A stretch of DNA of 64,000 bases from Prochilodus magdalenae (taxonomy: Eukaryota; Chordata; Actinopteri; Characiformes; Prochilodontidae): contig JAMWET010003455.1 in the NCBI GenBank assembly GCA_024036415.1, forward strand, positions 1-64,000, in the 5' to 3' direction. Positions within the stretch are counted from its first letter, which is position 1; each line of letters starts with the position of its first letter. Both the position numbers and the translations under genes were made by a program. Positions 1 through 13,794 of the stretch are shown in pieces. The notes under the pieces were generated by a model. That model was not told the DNA's origin, searched no databases, and saw only the letters and a program-made list of their open reading frames with translations.

Positions 1-86
1 GAAACGTCTGGCATGTTGCGTTAGCAAACATAGCGGTCCCATACTGTGAGACAATACTTCTGTACATGTAGCTCAATTTCAATAAT
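1..86 (+). repeat. Terminal fragment of unclassified repeat family R1
   Basis: The first 86 bases match the end of the repeat at about 60196-60285: both contain TTAGCAAACAT followed by a GAGACA...TACTxxTGTA block and then TGTAGCTCAAT. A third, minus-strand copy lies at 14165-14660. The family is cut by the window edge. Confidence 0.6.
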
Positions 87-238
87 GCCTAATAACCTTT
101 AAGTTCCTTACAGTCAGGTTATTTTAGCTTAACAGTAGATGTCCTGGCAGTACATAGTATAACGTCTATCATGACATTAATCCATAACTATAATTATACA
201 AAAAAATAAACATGAAGAATAGTACAAGGTATGTTAAC

Positions 239-409
239 AGTGAGTGGAAGTACAACACAGGTGTTTCTAATAAAATGGTCAGTTAGTGGAGGCACAAGTT
301 AGGTGTATCTAATAAAGTGGTCAGCGAGTAAAAGAAGGTGTTTCTAATAAATTGGCCAATGAAAGTGGCAGTACAAGGCAGCTGTTTCTAATACAGTGGC
401 CACTGAGTG
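239..409 (+). repeat. Short tandem array of a transposon-end motif (about 4 units)
   Basis: Four diverged units of about 43 bases share GTGTTTCTAATAAAGTGG followed by a CAGTGAGTG-like block. The same unit forms the larger minisatellite at 43125-43530. The unit resembles the terminal inverted repeat of a fish Tc1-type element (recalled). Confidence 0.7.
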
Positions 410-3400
410 TAAAACTGAAATACACTGGTCTTTAACACATGCAGAGAATGAGTATATTAAAAACTAAGAATTAAGTTTAATTAGTGATCAGTGAATTGCC
501 AATAACTCTGCTAATTGTCTTCTATGTGAATGCTTTTAATTAAATGGTAAACTTGGGTTATTATACTCAGTCCTTATGTGTCACTATAAAGAAGCTGTGA
601 AACACAATTTACAAAAGTGTTAAACAGGCATTAAGTAATCTGTCACAATAAGCAGAAATGTAATGTGTGGTATTGAGTTAATTGGATGTTTTCATTGGCG
701 TAAATGAAACTCATAACTGCAGTTGTATTGTCCTGTGTGGTGGTGTGGGTGTAGTTATTACTTATTATAAAGACGCTGCCTCCCTTATTAACTGTAGCTC
801 TCTTTGTTTACTCCGTTCCTCCCTCTCTCTCTTAATGATCATTTGGCGCTTCGTCTCAATAAACTGCTCCAGTGCAACCCTGTAGATCACATGACCAAAC
901 ACAGTTAACAATTAGAAATCAGTCCATGTGGTGGACACAACAGAAATATATATAATTAAAAGTGGTGCTTTAATGATTTATATCATCCTGATATGTAGCT
1001 TAAGTTTTATATCTGTTTTTCATTATTATGGCTATAAATGTGCAGTGCCTAATTAGTTATGGTAACCTTTAGGCTCTGTGAAATTAAACTGTGTGTTAAC
1101 AGCTAGGCCTAATTATGCTGAGAGGAAAGTTAGAAAGTAATATTCTTAAATTCTTTATATTCTCAAATTTTATTTTCTTTATAGTTTGTAAATATAGATC
1201 TAGACTCTAACAAACTTGGTCTGTCAGTCAGGGTAGGCACTTGGCCAGAGACAGGCTGCTCTCTGGGCCATTTGGCCTAGATCAAAGAGCAGCAATAAAT
1301 GTCTACAAATGACTCAGTAAATGAAATCAATAAAGAAATGTTGCGTTTCAGGCTTGTTTTCTGTTGTGAAACATTATTGCTGTAGCCATTTGAAATATCC
1401 ATTTGTGTAGGATTTCTTATATTCTGTCTTTTGTTCTTTTTTTCTTGTCTGTTTTAGCATTAAGTCTCAGATAGGCTTGAACAAGGAAACATTGTGATTC
1501 CTTTTTGATGACCTCCGAAGACTTGCATACACAGTGACCTCAAAAGACCATAATGCTGTGATGTTAAGAATGGATTAAGAATGCGCTGGAAACCTGGTAC
1601 CACAGGTACTAGCTTCTGCCCAGCTCTACTCAACAGCCAGGATAGCAGGAATCAGCAGCTATGCACCACTACCTAGCTAAACAGCTCCATAGCCCAGTGC
1701 AGAATAGCATGAGCAATGCTTCTATACAGACATAAGCCAACCGTTGCGATTATTTACAGATTGTAAGCCTCTCTTACTTCTGGCACAGTGCTATCTGTAG
1801 TGTTCATGATGTCTTCTTCCCCAGATGTGTCATGGCAGAGTGCAAAGTGGTGCGTCCTCCTCGCTCTCTGCATTCTGATAGGAGCCAAACCCACTTCTGA
1901 CACCACTGTGATGACTTCCCAACAAAGGAGACATGGGAGACATTGCCCTTTTTTTAATTAATGCTCTTAGGTGAACACAACAGTAGTGATCTTCACCCAG
2001 CACTAAAAAACAGGTGAGATAGCATGCAAGTCATCAACAGTCATACAGTCACAACTATTTACAAGTCTTGTACTGCTCACTGCTATAATGCATCCCTATG
2101 ACTAACTAACTGGTCAGTAACCGAAGCCTTAGACCAGTGTAGCTAACATTTTAATCTGAGCTTGTTCTAATTTCTGTGATTTACAGATAAGGTCAAATCA
2201 GCTTGGCCAGTCAGAGCTCCATTACCATGGAGCCCAGAACAAAAGGATGTCAGGATACCAGCAGAACACTGCAGCACAGCACATAAACTCAAGCAACATG
2301 CTGACATGCAGAGGATGAGGAAAATATGGCAAAACAGAATTTAAAGGTTATGAATGATGGTGAGTAAACATACAGTGACTGTATATAAACACAGTTCATT
2401 CACTGCTTTGTATTGAGAGGAGCTACAAGCAATAGCAAATCCTCAAATTTTCCCTTGACCTACAGGAATACCAACAGAATTACTTGTTCAGCTTCAGCTT
2501 CTGTAAGAAGCAGTGATGCTCGTTTCATTGTATTTTATTGAATAGTAGAATTCTATCAAGCAGCATCAAGTTAATTGGATGTTTTCATCGGCGGGGATGT
2601 CCTTGCTTTATCCTCTTGAAATAATACTGTTAGCTGGTCTGAGGTTTATATAGCAGGTGTGCTAGCTGGGTACTTTAATAGTTAACTCAGCTAAAACCTG
2701 GTTCAATTTTCAAGACATCTTCTGTGTAAACTCCAGCTGGATGATTAAGTTCAGCTTGTAGAATGAGTTTTAAAAGTTTTTAGCCACTTACTATCTTACT
2801 GTGTTGTTTTTATCATGAGCTGTAGAGAATGCTGGAGTGAATAATTGGAAGATTCAGTAGAATTCCTGGTGGGTTTTGAGCTGCTTTCTATGAGCTAATA
2901 AGCTCATGCATTAAACTTTAGAACATTTAAACAAACTATACATTTAACACCCAAGAATAGGTTATAATTTAAACAACACCTACCTCAAGGTTTATAGCAG
3001 TGTCACTTGTACAGTAGATAAAGTGTTCTTATTTCTCGTTCTACCTTAAATAATGTAGTACATTCAGATGCTTGTTTGGTCACTAGCGTGTAACTGCTAC
3101 ACTATATAAGGTGGGTTGAAAATTCCATTAGGAAGCTAACATCAGCCTTTGCAGATTATCAAATAAAGACATAACATAACAGACAGTGATCCAAAGGGTT
3201 TAAAATTGTTCTTGCAGCTTTTGCATTTGAATCATATAAAAGATGAAAAGCAGCAGCAATATAAGTGCAAACAAATCTTGTTAGGAAGGATGAGGAGATA
3301 TCTGGGAAGGTGGGCAAATATTCCCGGGAAGTAAATTCATGTTACTCAGCTAACGTTAGCATCATTTGCAGCATGTTGACTATCATAATTGACTGTCACA

Positions 3401-5560
3401 TTTTTTTATGTCACATTTTATGTCAGTTTTCCTTTTATCACTGACTAAAAAACTTGCTTATCTCTGCTTATCGATGGCATATAAATAATAAGTAACGTCG
3501 ATAGATAAGAGAAAAAAAAAGAAGAAGATAAAAAACGTATCCCAGAGCTTACAGGGTGGAAGCCAGAAAAGCATGACTTTGCTGACTGACTTCATTTGGT
3601 TTAAACTGTGTAAATTTGATTGTAGACCAAATTATCCCAATAAAACCATAGTTTATCCTTGTAAAACCACAGCTATCCAGCCTTTCTTTAGTACTGTAGC
3701 AACAAGAACAATGATGTAAGACAGTCCAGAGTGCATGTCAGACCCTTTTCATGACTCATCTGTAGCTGTGACTAAGGTTTTTGCAGCGGTTTGATGTGTG
3801 GGGCGATGTATATGTAAGTGCATACTGCGTTGTAGCCTTGACCTCTTCTGCTCTCTTATATAAATTTGCCCTTCTCTTTAACAGTAGTGGTAAAACAGGT
3901 GCGCTTTATGACTGTACCAGCATTGCGACCTCTACACAGAGTTTCAGTGTCAATGCCCTTTTGCCTCATAGACGCATGGCTCTGAATGAGGAAGTAATTT
4001 GGGTCATTCGTTAAACTGCAGATTTCATCACCTTCAATGGCTTTAATGCAAATCGATGTAATGGCTTTGAAAGCCAGCTCGTTCATTTTAGCCACCCATG
4101 CCAAACAAATCAAATGTCCAGGAGATGTAAATGTAATGACTCTCTTCTCTTTCTGTCTTTCTCTCTCTTTATCTATCTCAGCCGATATATAATATCAGCT
4201 ATTCCAGAAAGCTTTAAACTGCCACTAAAATGATATCACCAGGCATATGGAAGCATATGTGAGCTAATTATTAACTCCTCTTAGCTGAATTTGCGTAACT
4301 GTCTTTCCAGTCAAATGGTCATAAACAATACACATACACACAGGTTGGTGGAGTCACATGTAATGTGCATATATATGCATGTACCTACAACACAGTGGTG
4401 GACAAAGGTCAGATTACCATTCATTTACGAATTTTTCAGTCAAAACAGCCATAAATTAAGTTATTTATTTTTAGTGTCAGTTACACAGAAGCCTTGACTA
4501 CTAAATCTGAAAAACATTTTTAGTATTCTGTGTGTTCAGTCTTCATCTTCATCAGTCTATTGTTCAGAGAACACCAGAAGTGTTTTTTGTTTTTGACAGC
4601 TATACATTCTATCAGACCCATAACATCGAGTTGTGTGAAAGGATGATTGTCTCTCAAAGATGGAAGCTTTAGGTGGTATTTCTCTGATGGGGGCAGTTTT
4701 GGTGGCTACCAGGTCTAGGAGACCGATTTCTTCTGCAGTTGTTATCATTTTCTGAACTCTCGTTTTAATAATCCTGTCACTTATTCTCTTTTAATGTTCC
4801 CTTTGCTTAGGAAAGTGGATTATCTAATCTTCTCAAACACTGCTTAAAGCTGCCCTTATAAAATAACTTACTGAAATATTTCCTAAAACTATTGCTACAT
4901 CCTGACAGTAGTACATGAGACAGGCAATCTGTGGAAAAATCAGGCTCCTCTGGCTCTGCTTAGAGGTCCTAGTGCCATTTGCAATAATCCACTGCAACCG
5001 AATCAAAACAACCAGAGCCAGGAGGAGTGTCTGATGGAATGTCAATCACTGCTTGTGTACACACTGCGGGCAGCACTCTTCCCCATACATCGTATGGGTC
5101 CGCAGATTATTACACTCACTCAAGCTCAGTATTTTCAGTGAGCGGCTTCAGGAAATGCAAACTCAATGGCAAAAGAACAACCAGCACCAAGTAAAAAACT
5201 GCCCATCCCGTTTGCCAACAACAGTGTTCATAACAAAGATAAATAAACACAAGAAGACAAATGAGTTACGAGACCTGTCTTTCACAAAGGGCACTATGTC
5301 AGATAAAGTGATCATAGTGCCAAACATTTGTCAATTATTGCCACAAAAGTGCTGTGTGTGATACTGGTGATGACAAGAACAGTATGGGCTGTCCAGCCAT
5401 GAAAAAGCACTTGAGGTAATGAACAGTTTTACTTTTACAGGTTTAAATTGCGATTGTAGTAAGTTATTAGATTGTAGTATGTGAAATATACATTATTTAT
5501 TTTTATTATAAGCTCACCTGAAAGTAATTTATTTGTCTTGTTTGTTTAAGGTGGTAGTCA
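410..5560. other. Intergenic, no gene recognised
   Basis: AT-rich sequence with short chance open frames. A stretch at 1590-1710 (containing CAGCCAGGATAGC) resembles part of the repeat at 51.0-51.6 kb. A 20-base phrase beginning AGTTAATTGGATG recurs near 675 and 2570. Nothing here supports a coding or RNA gene. Confidence 0.5.
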
Positions 5561-5563
5561 CAT

Positions 5564-5990
5564 CAGGTAGATGGCACTGCAGAAGAATAATGAGGCCGTA
5601 AATACCTGTTGGGTAAGTGACGGGATTCATATACTAAGAAGAGGTGGTACAGTGCAGTGAATGTCTCATTCCATGTGTGGAAAATGGCTTCAAAGCAGAT
5701 GTTAATGATTGGCTAAAAGGAGTGACCGCATTAGGTTGTGCCAAAGACCATAGTGTGAAGGAAGTAGCTGAATCTGCAGGTGTATGGAAGCATATGGTCG
5801 TACGGGTCTACCAGCTGTGGCTCAAATCCCAGACTACAGGAAATTCTCCTCAGGATTGTGCCAGAGAAGACATCCACCAAATCTGGTTCAGTTGCAGAAT
5901 TCCCAGACACAGGAGTGGCTACACACTGATGTGGCCTACATCCAGAAGCTTGGCAAACTTGGTCCAGTCCATGGCAAATTGAATCATTGC
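5564..5990 (+). pseudogene. Tc1/mariner-type transposase relic, N-terminal helix-turn-helix part
   Basis: The frame at 5644-5982 contains KEVAESAGV followed by VVRVYQLW and then a Q-T-T-G-N run. This resembles the DNA-binding head of Tc1-like transposases, where a helix-turn-helix leads into a Y-x-x-W segment. No catalytic DDE region follows, and the rest is frame-shifted or absent. Recognition is by motif only. Confidence 0.45.
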
Positions 5991-5999
5991 TGTTATTCA

Positions 6000-8598
6000 T
6001 GCTTGCGGAAATAAGTTTTAGTCCCAGGTAACTGATATAAAACTAATCTTAACCATAACAGTAACTTCAGTAAGCAAAAAATGTAAGTCTTATAATATAA
6101 TAATACAAAAAAGTCCTAATTTTAAATTTTAAATACCATTAACACACAAACACAGTGCTCCAGGTATCGCCTGCCTTGTGTAACACACACCGCACTCAAC
6201 TGCCTTACACAAACACACACATGGTTTCTATGACAGTCACCTCAGGCCTTATTTACATGCTGTAGAGCCTGGGGAAAAGAGAAGAGGGAATAGAGTTCAG
6301 GAGAGTTCAGTTGAGAGAGAGAGAGATAGAGAGAGAGAATATAGCAGTATCAGTAGGTGGGATCACACTATAAAGCTCAGAAGGACTTTGACTGCGTTGT
6401 GTTTGACTGTTGTGCTGTGTGGACGTAGTGCATGATGTTGTGGAGCTGACACAGGTGGGAAACGTCCGCAGTTCAGAGAACAGGTAAGCAACCTGACTCT
6501 TTCACCCAACACGGCTTTATCCTCTATCACTTGACGCTCGAAATGATGCAAAGAGAATGGTTGACAGATCCTGTGTTACCTAACAGCTTCTGGTATGGAG
6601 CAGAGGATTCCGGTGTGAGCTGCTCACTAATCTTTTCTGTCAGCTATTACAAAGCAGTCATATTCAATTTTAGCACAGCTGTTCATTTACATATACCTGT
6701 TTGCCGACACAGTGTTTTAAACTTCAGAAAGCGGAGAGGGGCTAAGTTGCTGTTAGCCAGCATGCTAACATGAGTAGTTTGGCAAAATTTTACCTAGCTT
6801 TCCTTTCACCCCAAAGGTCAGTCAAGGCATGTTTGCTTCTCTTTTTGTACTGATACCAATGCAAATAACAAGTAACAGAGGCTTATGCCCAAGCTTCTGT
6901 GAAAATTAAGTTAGCATCATGCTAACTGCACGTCTATATCATCACACACAAGTCTCAAACTGTGTTGAGTCATTACATAATCTCAAATAGATACTCGGTT
7001 ATATGGTTTATTGCTATTATCTGTGCAGAAAGATAAAAGTACATGGCATAGCTAAAACAGTAGTGGCAGTCATTTTAAAGCTTCACCTTTGTCTGCACTT
7101 TCATTTATTTTTTATAGAAAGCAGTTTGTCATACTCTTGTACAACATATCAAAAAATAAGGACTGTCCTCTTTATGATATACATTAACGAATACCAGCAA
7201 AGCCAATAAATGTTCTTCCGGGAATGTTTGGTATCCTCGTGAAAACTAGCATGACCATTCTAGCCCCAGACAAGCATAAACCAGCTTTAGTTATTTTATT
7301 TCATTACAGTTAAATTGGCTTTTAGAACATGTTTTGTTCTTAATGTAAGACATAAGAATTTTTTTCCCTGACAATTCTTTTTTTTTTCTAGAACTAGGGC
7401 AGTATTAGGAAATAAAGTAATGCTGCCGCCTTACTATTTTAAACTTTACTCTTTTTTACTAATTAACTTTTCATGCCTTCTAACGAGCATATTCAAGACG
7501 TATTTCAGGACGACTGTGTCTAGATATTAAATTTAATGATATGAAAACTGAGCAGATTCTAGGATCCTTTTTATGTACCTATTCAGCTGAGTTAGCTTTA
7601 CAGAGAAACATCATCATTTGCATTAGATCAGCTTTCAGCAGTAGTTCAAATTCTGCAAAATGAGTTATACGCAAACCTTTAAACTGGGCAAATGACAATC
7701 ATTGATTTTAATCTTCGAGGGCTACAACTTACTATAACTAACAACATCAGAAAACACTGTAAGGAATTCAGTCCTTTACCATGATAAAAAGTAACAGATG
7801 TTAGTTAAAAGAGCTTTACTGAATGCTGTGTGTCATATCACATTTCTTAGTCCTAAATAAACAACACAAAATCAAATATATTTTTTGAACAAGGCAGATA
7901 TAAACAAATAACTTTACCAAAGCTCTAAAACGTGTCAGTAACATGAACTCCTGGTATTAACTTTTTAAACCTAAGCATATTTAAAGAGAAGCACAGAATG
8001 TGTTCTGAGCTGTTACTTATGTTATTTATGAGTTGTTATTTAATATACTCCTGATGTTATATTTTCCTCCTAATTAAAACAGCATTGCCTACCTGTAGAA
8101 TCCTCTTGATTGCCTTAAAGAGGCTCAGATTCATTATTAAGACATAGAAGGGTTTTGATATGGTTCAGTGTACAGAAACTTACTCAGTCCTGTGCATTGA
8201 TAGTGACAGACCCACAAATGGATTGTAAAAATTTTATGTTTTAGGCCCAAAAACCTTTTTAAAACTGTAAGGGAGCTTTTAGATGCATAAAACACACTTT
8301 AAACACACGGTTTGTATCAGCACCACCATTAAATTTTCCACATATCAAACCACATTGAACTATTTAGTGTCAAAAAATTAAGAATCTCCTCATATTTGTA
8401 TTTATTTTGGTAAAAATCTAGAAAATATGATGCCACGTGACTACAACTAATAAACTTATAAATCTTTTCTATTTTTTAACTTTCTCTAAAATGTAGATTC
8501 TTTTTGGATATTTGTAATCTGAGAGAGTGAATGAACCCTGATCTTTGGTTGGCATTCACATAATATTGCCACTGTAATGATTTAACAAATGAATGACT
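6000..8598. other. Intergenic, no gene recognised
   Basis: AT-rich DNA with a short GA-rich run near 6310-6340 and a mildly GC-richer patch at 6400-6600. No splice-flanked coding segment or RNA gene was recognised. Confidence 0.45.
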
Positions 8599-9111
8599 GT
8601 GGTTTTATGGAGGCGTTAGATAACACAGGCATGCATATGGACTATACATGAGACTGCAATGTAATCAACGTTTTCCAGATCTGAGTCACCAGAATATTAA
8701 TTTGTACAAATACTCCTCTCTCCCACATACCTGTTACCACACTTACCACACTGTGCTGACTGAGTGTTTCTCCCTGTTGTGTTCTCGTGAGCTACTCTAG
8801 TTTGACTCTTTTTTGACTTTCTGGTTTACTCTTTTGTCTTTTCTCTTTTGGTACTGTTGCTGGTCTGGTTGTTTTGCCGGGTTCTGACATCTGCCCATTT
8901 TCTTACTCTTGGTTATGTCAGCTTTGATCTTGTTGCTGCTGTGTTGTACTACCAGCCTGTTTAATTACCTAGCCTTGCTTTTAGCTCAGCGCGCGTCACA
9001 GTCTGTCTGTCCATCAACACGCTATGTTTGTGCTGTAGACGTGGTTTTATGGAGGCGTTAGATAACACAAGCATGCATATGGAATATACATGAGACTGAA
9101 ATGTAATCAAC
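8599..9111 (+). repeat. Nested direct repeat: 71-bp flanks around a 371-bp core
   Basis: Bases 8599-8669 and 9041-9111 are near-identical 71-bp copies starting GTGGTTTTATGGAGG. Between them lies a core, 8669-9040, that is found again almost unchanged at 10092-10463. The core is pyrimidine-rich with CTGGTTTACTCTTTTGTC and ends near GCTGTAGAC. It may be part of an LTR or another dispersed element; the class was not determined. Confidence 0.75.
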
Positions 9112-9991
9112 CATCTGCAGGACAGATAATGGCCTCAGTTGCTCCAATCAGATCTTCCAACACTCCAGACCTGGAATAAAAGTCAGAGAGAGTATTTAAG
9201 CTCAGTGGTGAATTGTGTAAATCAGTTTGAGCTTTAAGGTTGAAGGATCACGCTATAGGAAGGAACATGCTGCCTCAACACATAAGCTGTTAGAGCACAG
9301 GGTGACAAGCTGTGACATTCACGCCGGTATTTTACAACGAGTAAATAGGCGGTTTTGCGCTTGTGATGATTGACGGAAAAAGGTGTGAAATTTGAAATCT
9401 CAGAAAGTCAACTGGAATAGCCACACGAGTCAGTGAGTGAGTGGCAGGCTGCTAACCTGGGTCACACTATTCCTCCAGATGAATTTTTAGAAGCCTCCGT
9501 GTAACACTAAAAGCATAGCAGAAATACCACACAGGCGAGAATGGCTAAATTGCTGGTTCACGTTTAAGTTTAGAATGATGGATTTGGGGGGGCAAATTCC
9601 ACCGATTTTTCAAAAGTGCCACATAATTAATTGGTTAAGATGTAAACAAAGTGGTGTGATTTGAGCTGTCCCATTCTAGAGAAACCCACTCAGTATTGTT
9701 CTCTGTAGTGGTTATAGGAACCAGACGTCCTCCCCAACCGAACATATGACCACTATTCCTGATGCCCGAGTCAAAGTTTTACGAACGCTTTGTGATAAGG
9801 TTATAGCCTAAATTTTAACCCAGTCATTTCAGTCCATTCATGGCAGAGGGGTACATGCTGTACATGCTGTATAGCAAAATAATCCCTGAAACAAACCTTA
9901 GTTTGTAGGCTTTCCACAATTTTACCATCATTAGCATTACATATAATCTGTTCATCTGTGGTTTCAGATTAAATGTGTCACATTGATATGA
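9112..9991. other. Intergenic, no gene recognised
   Basis: Unique-looking sequence between the two copies of the 372-bp repeat. No open frame with recognisable motifs was seen. Confidence 0.4.
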
Positions 9992-10463
9992 TGTGTCACG
10001 CCTACTGGCTCTCATCTCCCGGACTTCGTTTTCCATAACCCACCACCTGAGGACGTCACTTTCACATGTCCGTCATCTCCCAATCCCGTTCCGTTTTCCA
10101 GATCTGAATCACCAGAATATTAACTTGTACAAATACTCCTCTCTCCCACTTACCTGTTACCACACTTACCACACTGTGCTGATCGAGTGTTTCTCCCTGT
10201 TGTGTTCTCGTGAGCTACTCTAGTTTGACTCTTTTTTGACTTTCTGGTTTACTCTTTTGTCTTTTCTCTTTTGGTACTGTTGCTGGTCTGGTTGTTTTGC
10301 CTGGTTCTGACTTCTGCCCATTTTCTTACTCTTGGTTATGTCAGCTTTGATCTTGTTGCTGCTGTGTTGTACTACCAGCCTGTTTAATTACCTAGCCTTG
10401 CTTTTAGCTCAGCGCGCGTCACAGTCTGTCTGTCCGTCAACACGCTATGTTTGTGCTGTAGAC
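9992..10463 (+). repeat. Possible LTR-like repeat, second copy of the 372-bp core
   Basis: The 372 bases at 10092-10463 match 8669-9040 with about nine substitutions and no length change. Here the core is preceded by about 100 bases beginning TGTCACGCC, a start typical of fish Ty3/Gypsy LTRs (recalled), so a solo LTR is possible. No primer-binding site, polypurine tract or internal coding region was identified. Confidence 0.5.
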
Positions 10464-10803
10464 ATTGTGGGTGGGATTACTATCACTACCACTGTAAAGA
10501 ATCTGAATCTGTAAGTTTATGTGTTGTAAGTAATTCTTCTCTGAAAAAAATACAAAAAATTACTGGAATGCTCATTTAAGCTCATCTGTAAGATTAGCAG
10601 CTCCAGGGCATATGATTCATGCTAACTAAAATTGCCGCATAGTGTCATGCTGTTTTAATGGTCTAATAATAATGTTAATCATCGTCATTCTCAGTATTAT
10701 TATAAAATTTTATATTTTATATAGAAAAAATAGAAAAAATCGTTAGGCCATTTCTCAGGTAAATGTTTTGGTATTTAATGGTCTTTACATTATTAAACAA
10801 TAA

Positions 10804-11965
10804 TTACAAATAAATAATACGTTCCACAGATGTGCCTATAGCTGCATTTCTGAGTAGTAGTGGGTTTGGAGTTTGTGTTTTCAGTGCAGAGTTTAGTGTA
10901 GTAATGTGTTTGGGATAAAAACTGTTTATCAGTCTTGTGGATCGTGCTCGGATGGACTTGTATCTATTCCCTGAGGGGAGAAGTTCAAACGGTTCATGTG
11001 CTGGGTAATATGGGTCCTTTATGATGCTGGATGTCTTGTGCAGGCACCGGGAGGTGTAGATGTCTTCTAAAGTAGGCAGACGTGCGTTGGTGATTTTCTC
11101 TGCTGCTTTTATGATTCTCTGCAGGGCCTTTTTGTCAGCTGCTGAGCTGATGCTATACCATATGAGTATCCCATAAGTGAGGACACTATCAACGGAGGAA
11201 CAGTAGAAAGCGCTATGACAGATTAGCATTGCTGAGAATTCTCAGGAAGTTGCTGTTGTGCTTTTTTAACCAGAGCTCTTCTAAGATGTAGAGATCTTCT
11301 GAGACGTAGGTACACAAGAACCTAACACACAGACCTCCACTTTGTCACTGTTTATGTGCAGCAGCTGATGGTCAGCTTGCTTTCTCCTGACCAGTTCTTT
11401 TGTTTTTTTGTTTTTTTTGATACCAAGCTATTCTCTGTGCACCAGTCTGTGTATCTCTGTACCTTCTTCCTGTAGGCAGACTCGTCTGCATCAGTGATCA
11501 GCCTCACCACTGTTTTGTTGTCTGTACATTTGATGATAGCATAGTTGTTGTGGCCTTGTATGCAGCTTTGTGTAGAGTAGAAGAAAAGTGTTCAACTTAC
11601 AGCCTTGTGTAGCTCCCTGACTTAGTTACAGAGTGGAGGAGTGATGGAGGCTTGACTAATTGTGGCCGGTTTGTTAAAAGGCAGATATTATGCTGGAGGC
11701 CTAGGTCTGCCATCTTGGAAAACAATCTGCCGGGTATGATGGTATAAAAAGACGATCTATAGTCACAAAAAGTAGGCGCATGTTCCTCACCGTTCCAGGT
11801 CCAGCAGTACAATGTGGAGAGCCATGGAAATGGCATCATCCGTTGACCTATTGGATCTGTATGCTTGTTGGTGAAGGTCTAGAGTGGGTGGAAGTGCAGC
11901 CTTGATGTAATTGAGGACCAGTCTTTCCAGACACTTAATGATTACAGGTGTCAAAGCCACAGGTC
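10804..11965 (-). pseudogene. L2/CR1-type LINE relic, reverse transcriptase C-terminal part
   Basis: The minus-strand frame at 11229-10804 has LTYGILIWY, then LPTLEDIYTSRC, then a FELLPSGNRY block. This is the C-terminal region of L2/CR1-like non-LTR reverse transcriptases. Further upstream on the same strand (to about 11965), broken frames keep the D-D-A-I-S segment preceding the catalytic part of the polymerase. Stops and frameshifts make it non-functional. It is a 3' portion of an element inserted in minus orientation. Confidence 0.75.
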
Positions 11966-13433
11966 AGTATAGTTAATAAAGCGATATGCAGCAAGATCTT
12001 AAGTTACACAAGATGACTTTAGCTGTATTGACCAGACAGAACAAATGTTTATATATACTTGGTTTCTAGACTTCGTTTGCATTTTAATTAAATGAGAATG
12101 ATACTTCAAAACAGTGTTATCAATGGAATGGTTGTCCATTACTTTATTATAAGGATATTATAAAATTACTTTTTAATGTAGCATTACGATTACTATTAAT
12201 GTAGTAATATGTAAAAGTGTAGGCACCCCCGATCAACATCACGTGTTAATTTTTGTGTGTGATTTTTGTCTCTGTGCAGTACATACTTTTATGAAGTTAG
12301 TGTTTTTGTTTGCTGAATTTTGCTGAAAATAATAAACCCTGCAAATTATTGCGCCTTTTATAGTTTAAGTTTCAGTTGTATTTGGTTTCAAACATGTTGA
12401 ATTCAGCAAATAAATAGAAACTGTACATTAAAATATGTACTATGTTCCTTGTAAGACGCGTTTATATGTTTGCATACACCTGCACCTAGTTTACCATGTG
12501 TTTACACATTGTATGTTATTATTATAAGTGGTATTAAAAGAAAATATATTAATACAACCATTTATTTAAAACTTGAACGGCAGATTGAGGCTGTAGAAGT
12601 GCAGCATTGTTGCCGTGTTGTTTACCGGCAGATGGAACTGGCATGCTCTTCTAACCTTTCTGATGAGTGTTTGGGTCTCATGCATTTTTACTCTGGGATG
12701 TTATTTTTTCCATCTTTTCTGTGGATGCTAATGCATCCGATCTTGCGACACACTTCAATTTGCACTCTGACCTTTCCTCTAAAGCACTCTCGCACACCTT
12801 AATCTCCATCATCCTCCTTTAATTACCCCCTAAAGTGCAAAACTAAGAGCAGGAGGATAGGCGCGTGTGCGAGAGGGAGAGAAATAAATGCTCTCGTGGA
12901 GATCGAATGGTGGAATTAGAGTGGAGCTCGTGTTTGAGCGCGCTGTGGCAGAATGTGATTTATAAATAGGAAATGACCCTCTGCATATTTTATGTGTGGT
13001 TCCTGTGTCGGCCATTTTTCCCATGCCGTGTTCTGCTTTCGGAGCGCCATGTCCTGCCTGATGCCCTGCTGAAATATTTAGAGCAACCGGAGACAATTAC
13101 CAGGCCGTGTGGAAGAGCAGGACATAGTGGCTGACACACACACACGTCCTCAAACTGGCTCCAGTTCAAAACAACGCAAGCCATCGCAGCTTTGCAAACA
13201 CAAAATACCAATTTATGTTGATTCCTATAGCAGGTGCTGGGAGATTGGGATTCACGTCCACATATACTAACACATAAGCACTGAATAGCATTTAAACATA
13301 TCAGTATTTAATGCTGTCACATTGCATTACTGTTTAAGCATTAACACGTTCAATGGAAGGCTACCTACAAGAGGACTTCATTCTTTGAATACCATCACTT
13401 CATATGGCAGGGTACCTACATATATACTTCATA
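11966..13433. other. Intergenic, no gene; GC-richer patch at 12790-13210
   Basis: Mostly AT-rich and featureless. The 12790-13210 interval is more balanced in composition and lacks recognisable repeats. Overlapping minus-strand frames there (88 and 73 codons) have no known motif. It could be conserved non-coding DNA. Confidence 0.35.
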
Positions 13434-13700
13434 GAGAGATAGATAGATATATCCAACACTTATATAGATAGATAGATGCTTTATTAATCCCAGAGTGAAA
13501 TTCAGAAATCCAGTAGCAGAAATACAAAATACACAAGTAACAAGAGAAGCACAGATAAAAACAAAGATACAATATAAAGTCTGAAAATGGAGTCCTTAGT
13601 GTCTGTGTAATGGAGGTAGTGCAAATTGATAAGATGACTGGTGTCAGCCATACAGACAGTATGCATATAAATGAAGATGTTATTTAGAGCTTAACAGTGC
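13434..13700 (-). repeat. Non-LTR retrotransposon 3' end with GATA-type tail
   Basis: Interrupted GATA repeats at about 13436-13478 are followed by TGCTTTATTAATCCCAGAG and AAATTCAG. This is the reverse complement of a common fish LINE 3' end, in which an ATCCC...AAATTC block precedes a short tandem tail (recalled). The later part, with TAAAGTCTGAAAATG and GACTGGTGTCAG, fits the same untranslated region. Confidence 0.6.
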
Positions 13701-13794
13701 CACAGAAACCCTTTTTTGAGGACTACCTACATAAGGATTTTATAACTATATATATACATTTATTATTAAAAAATCGGTCTCCTGAATATTGATT

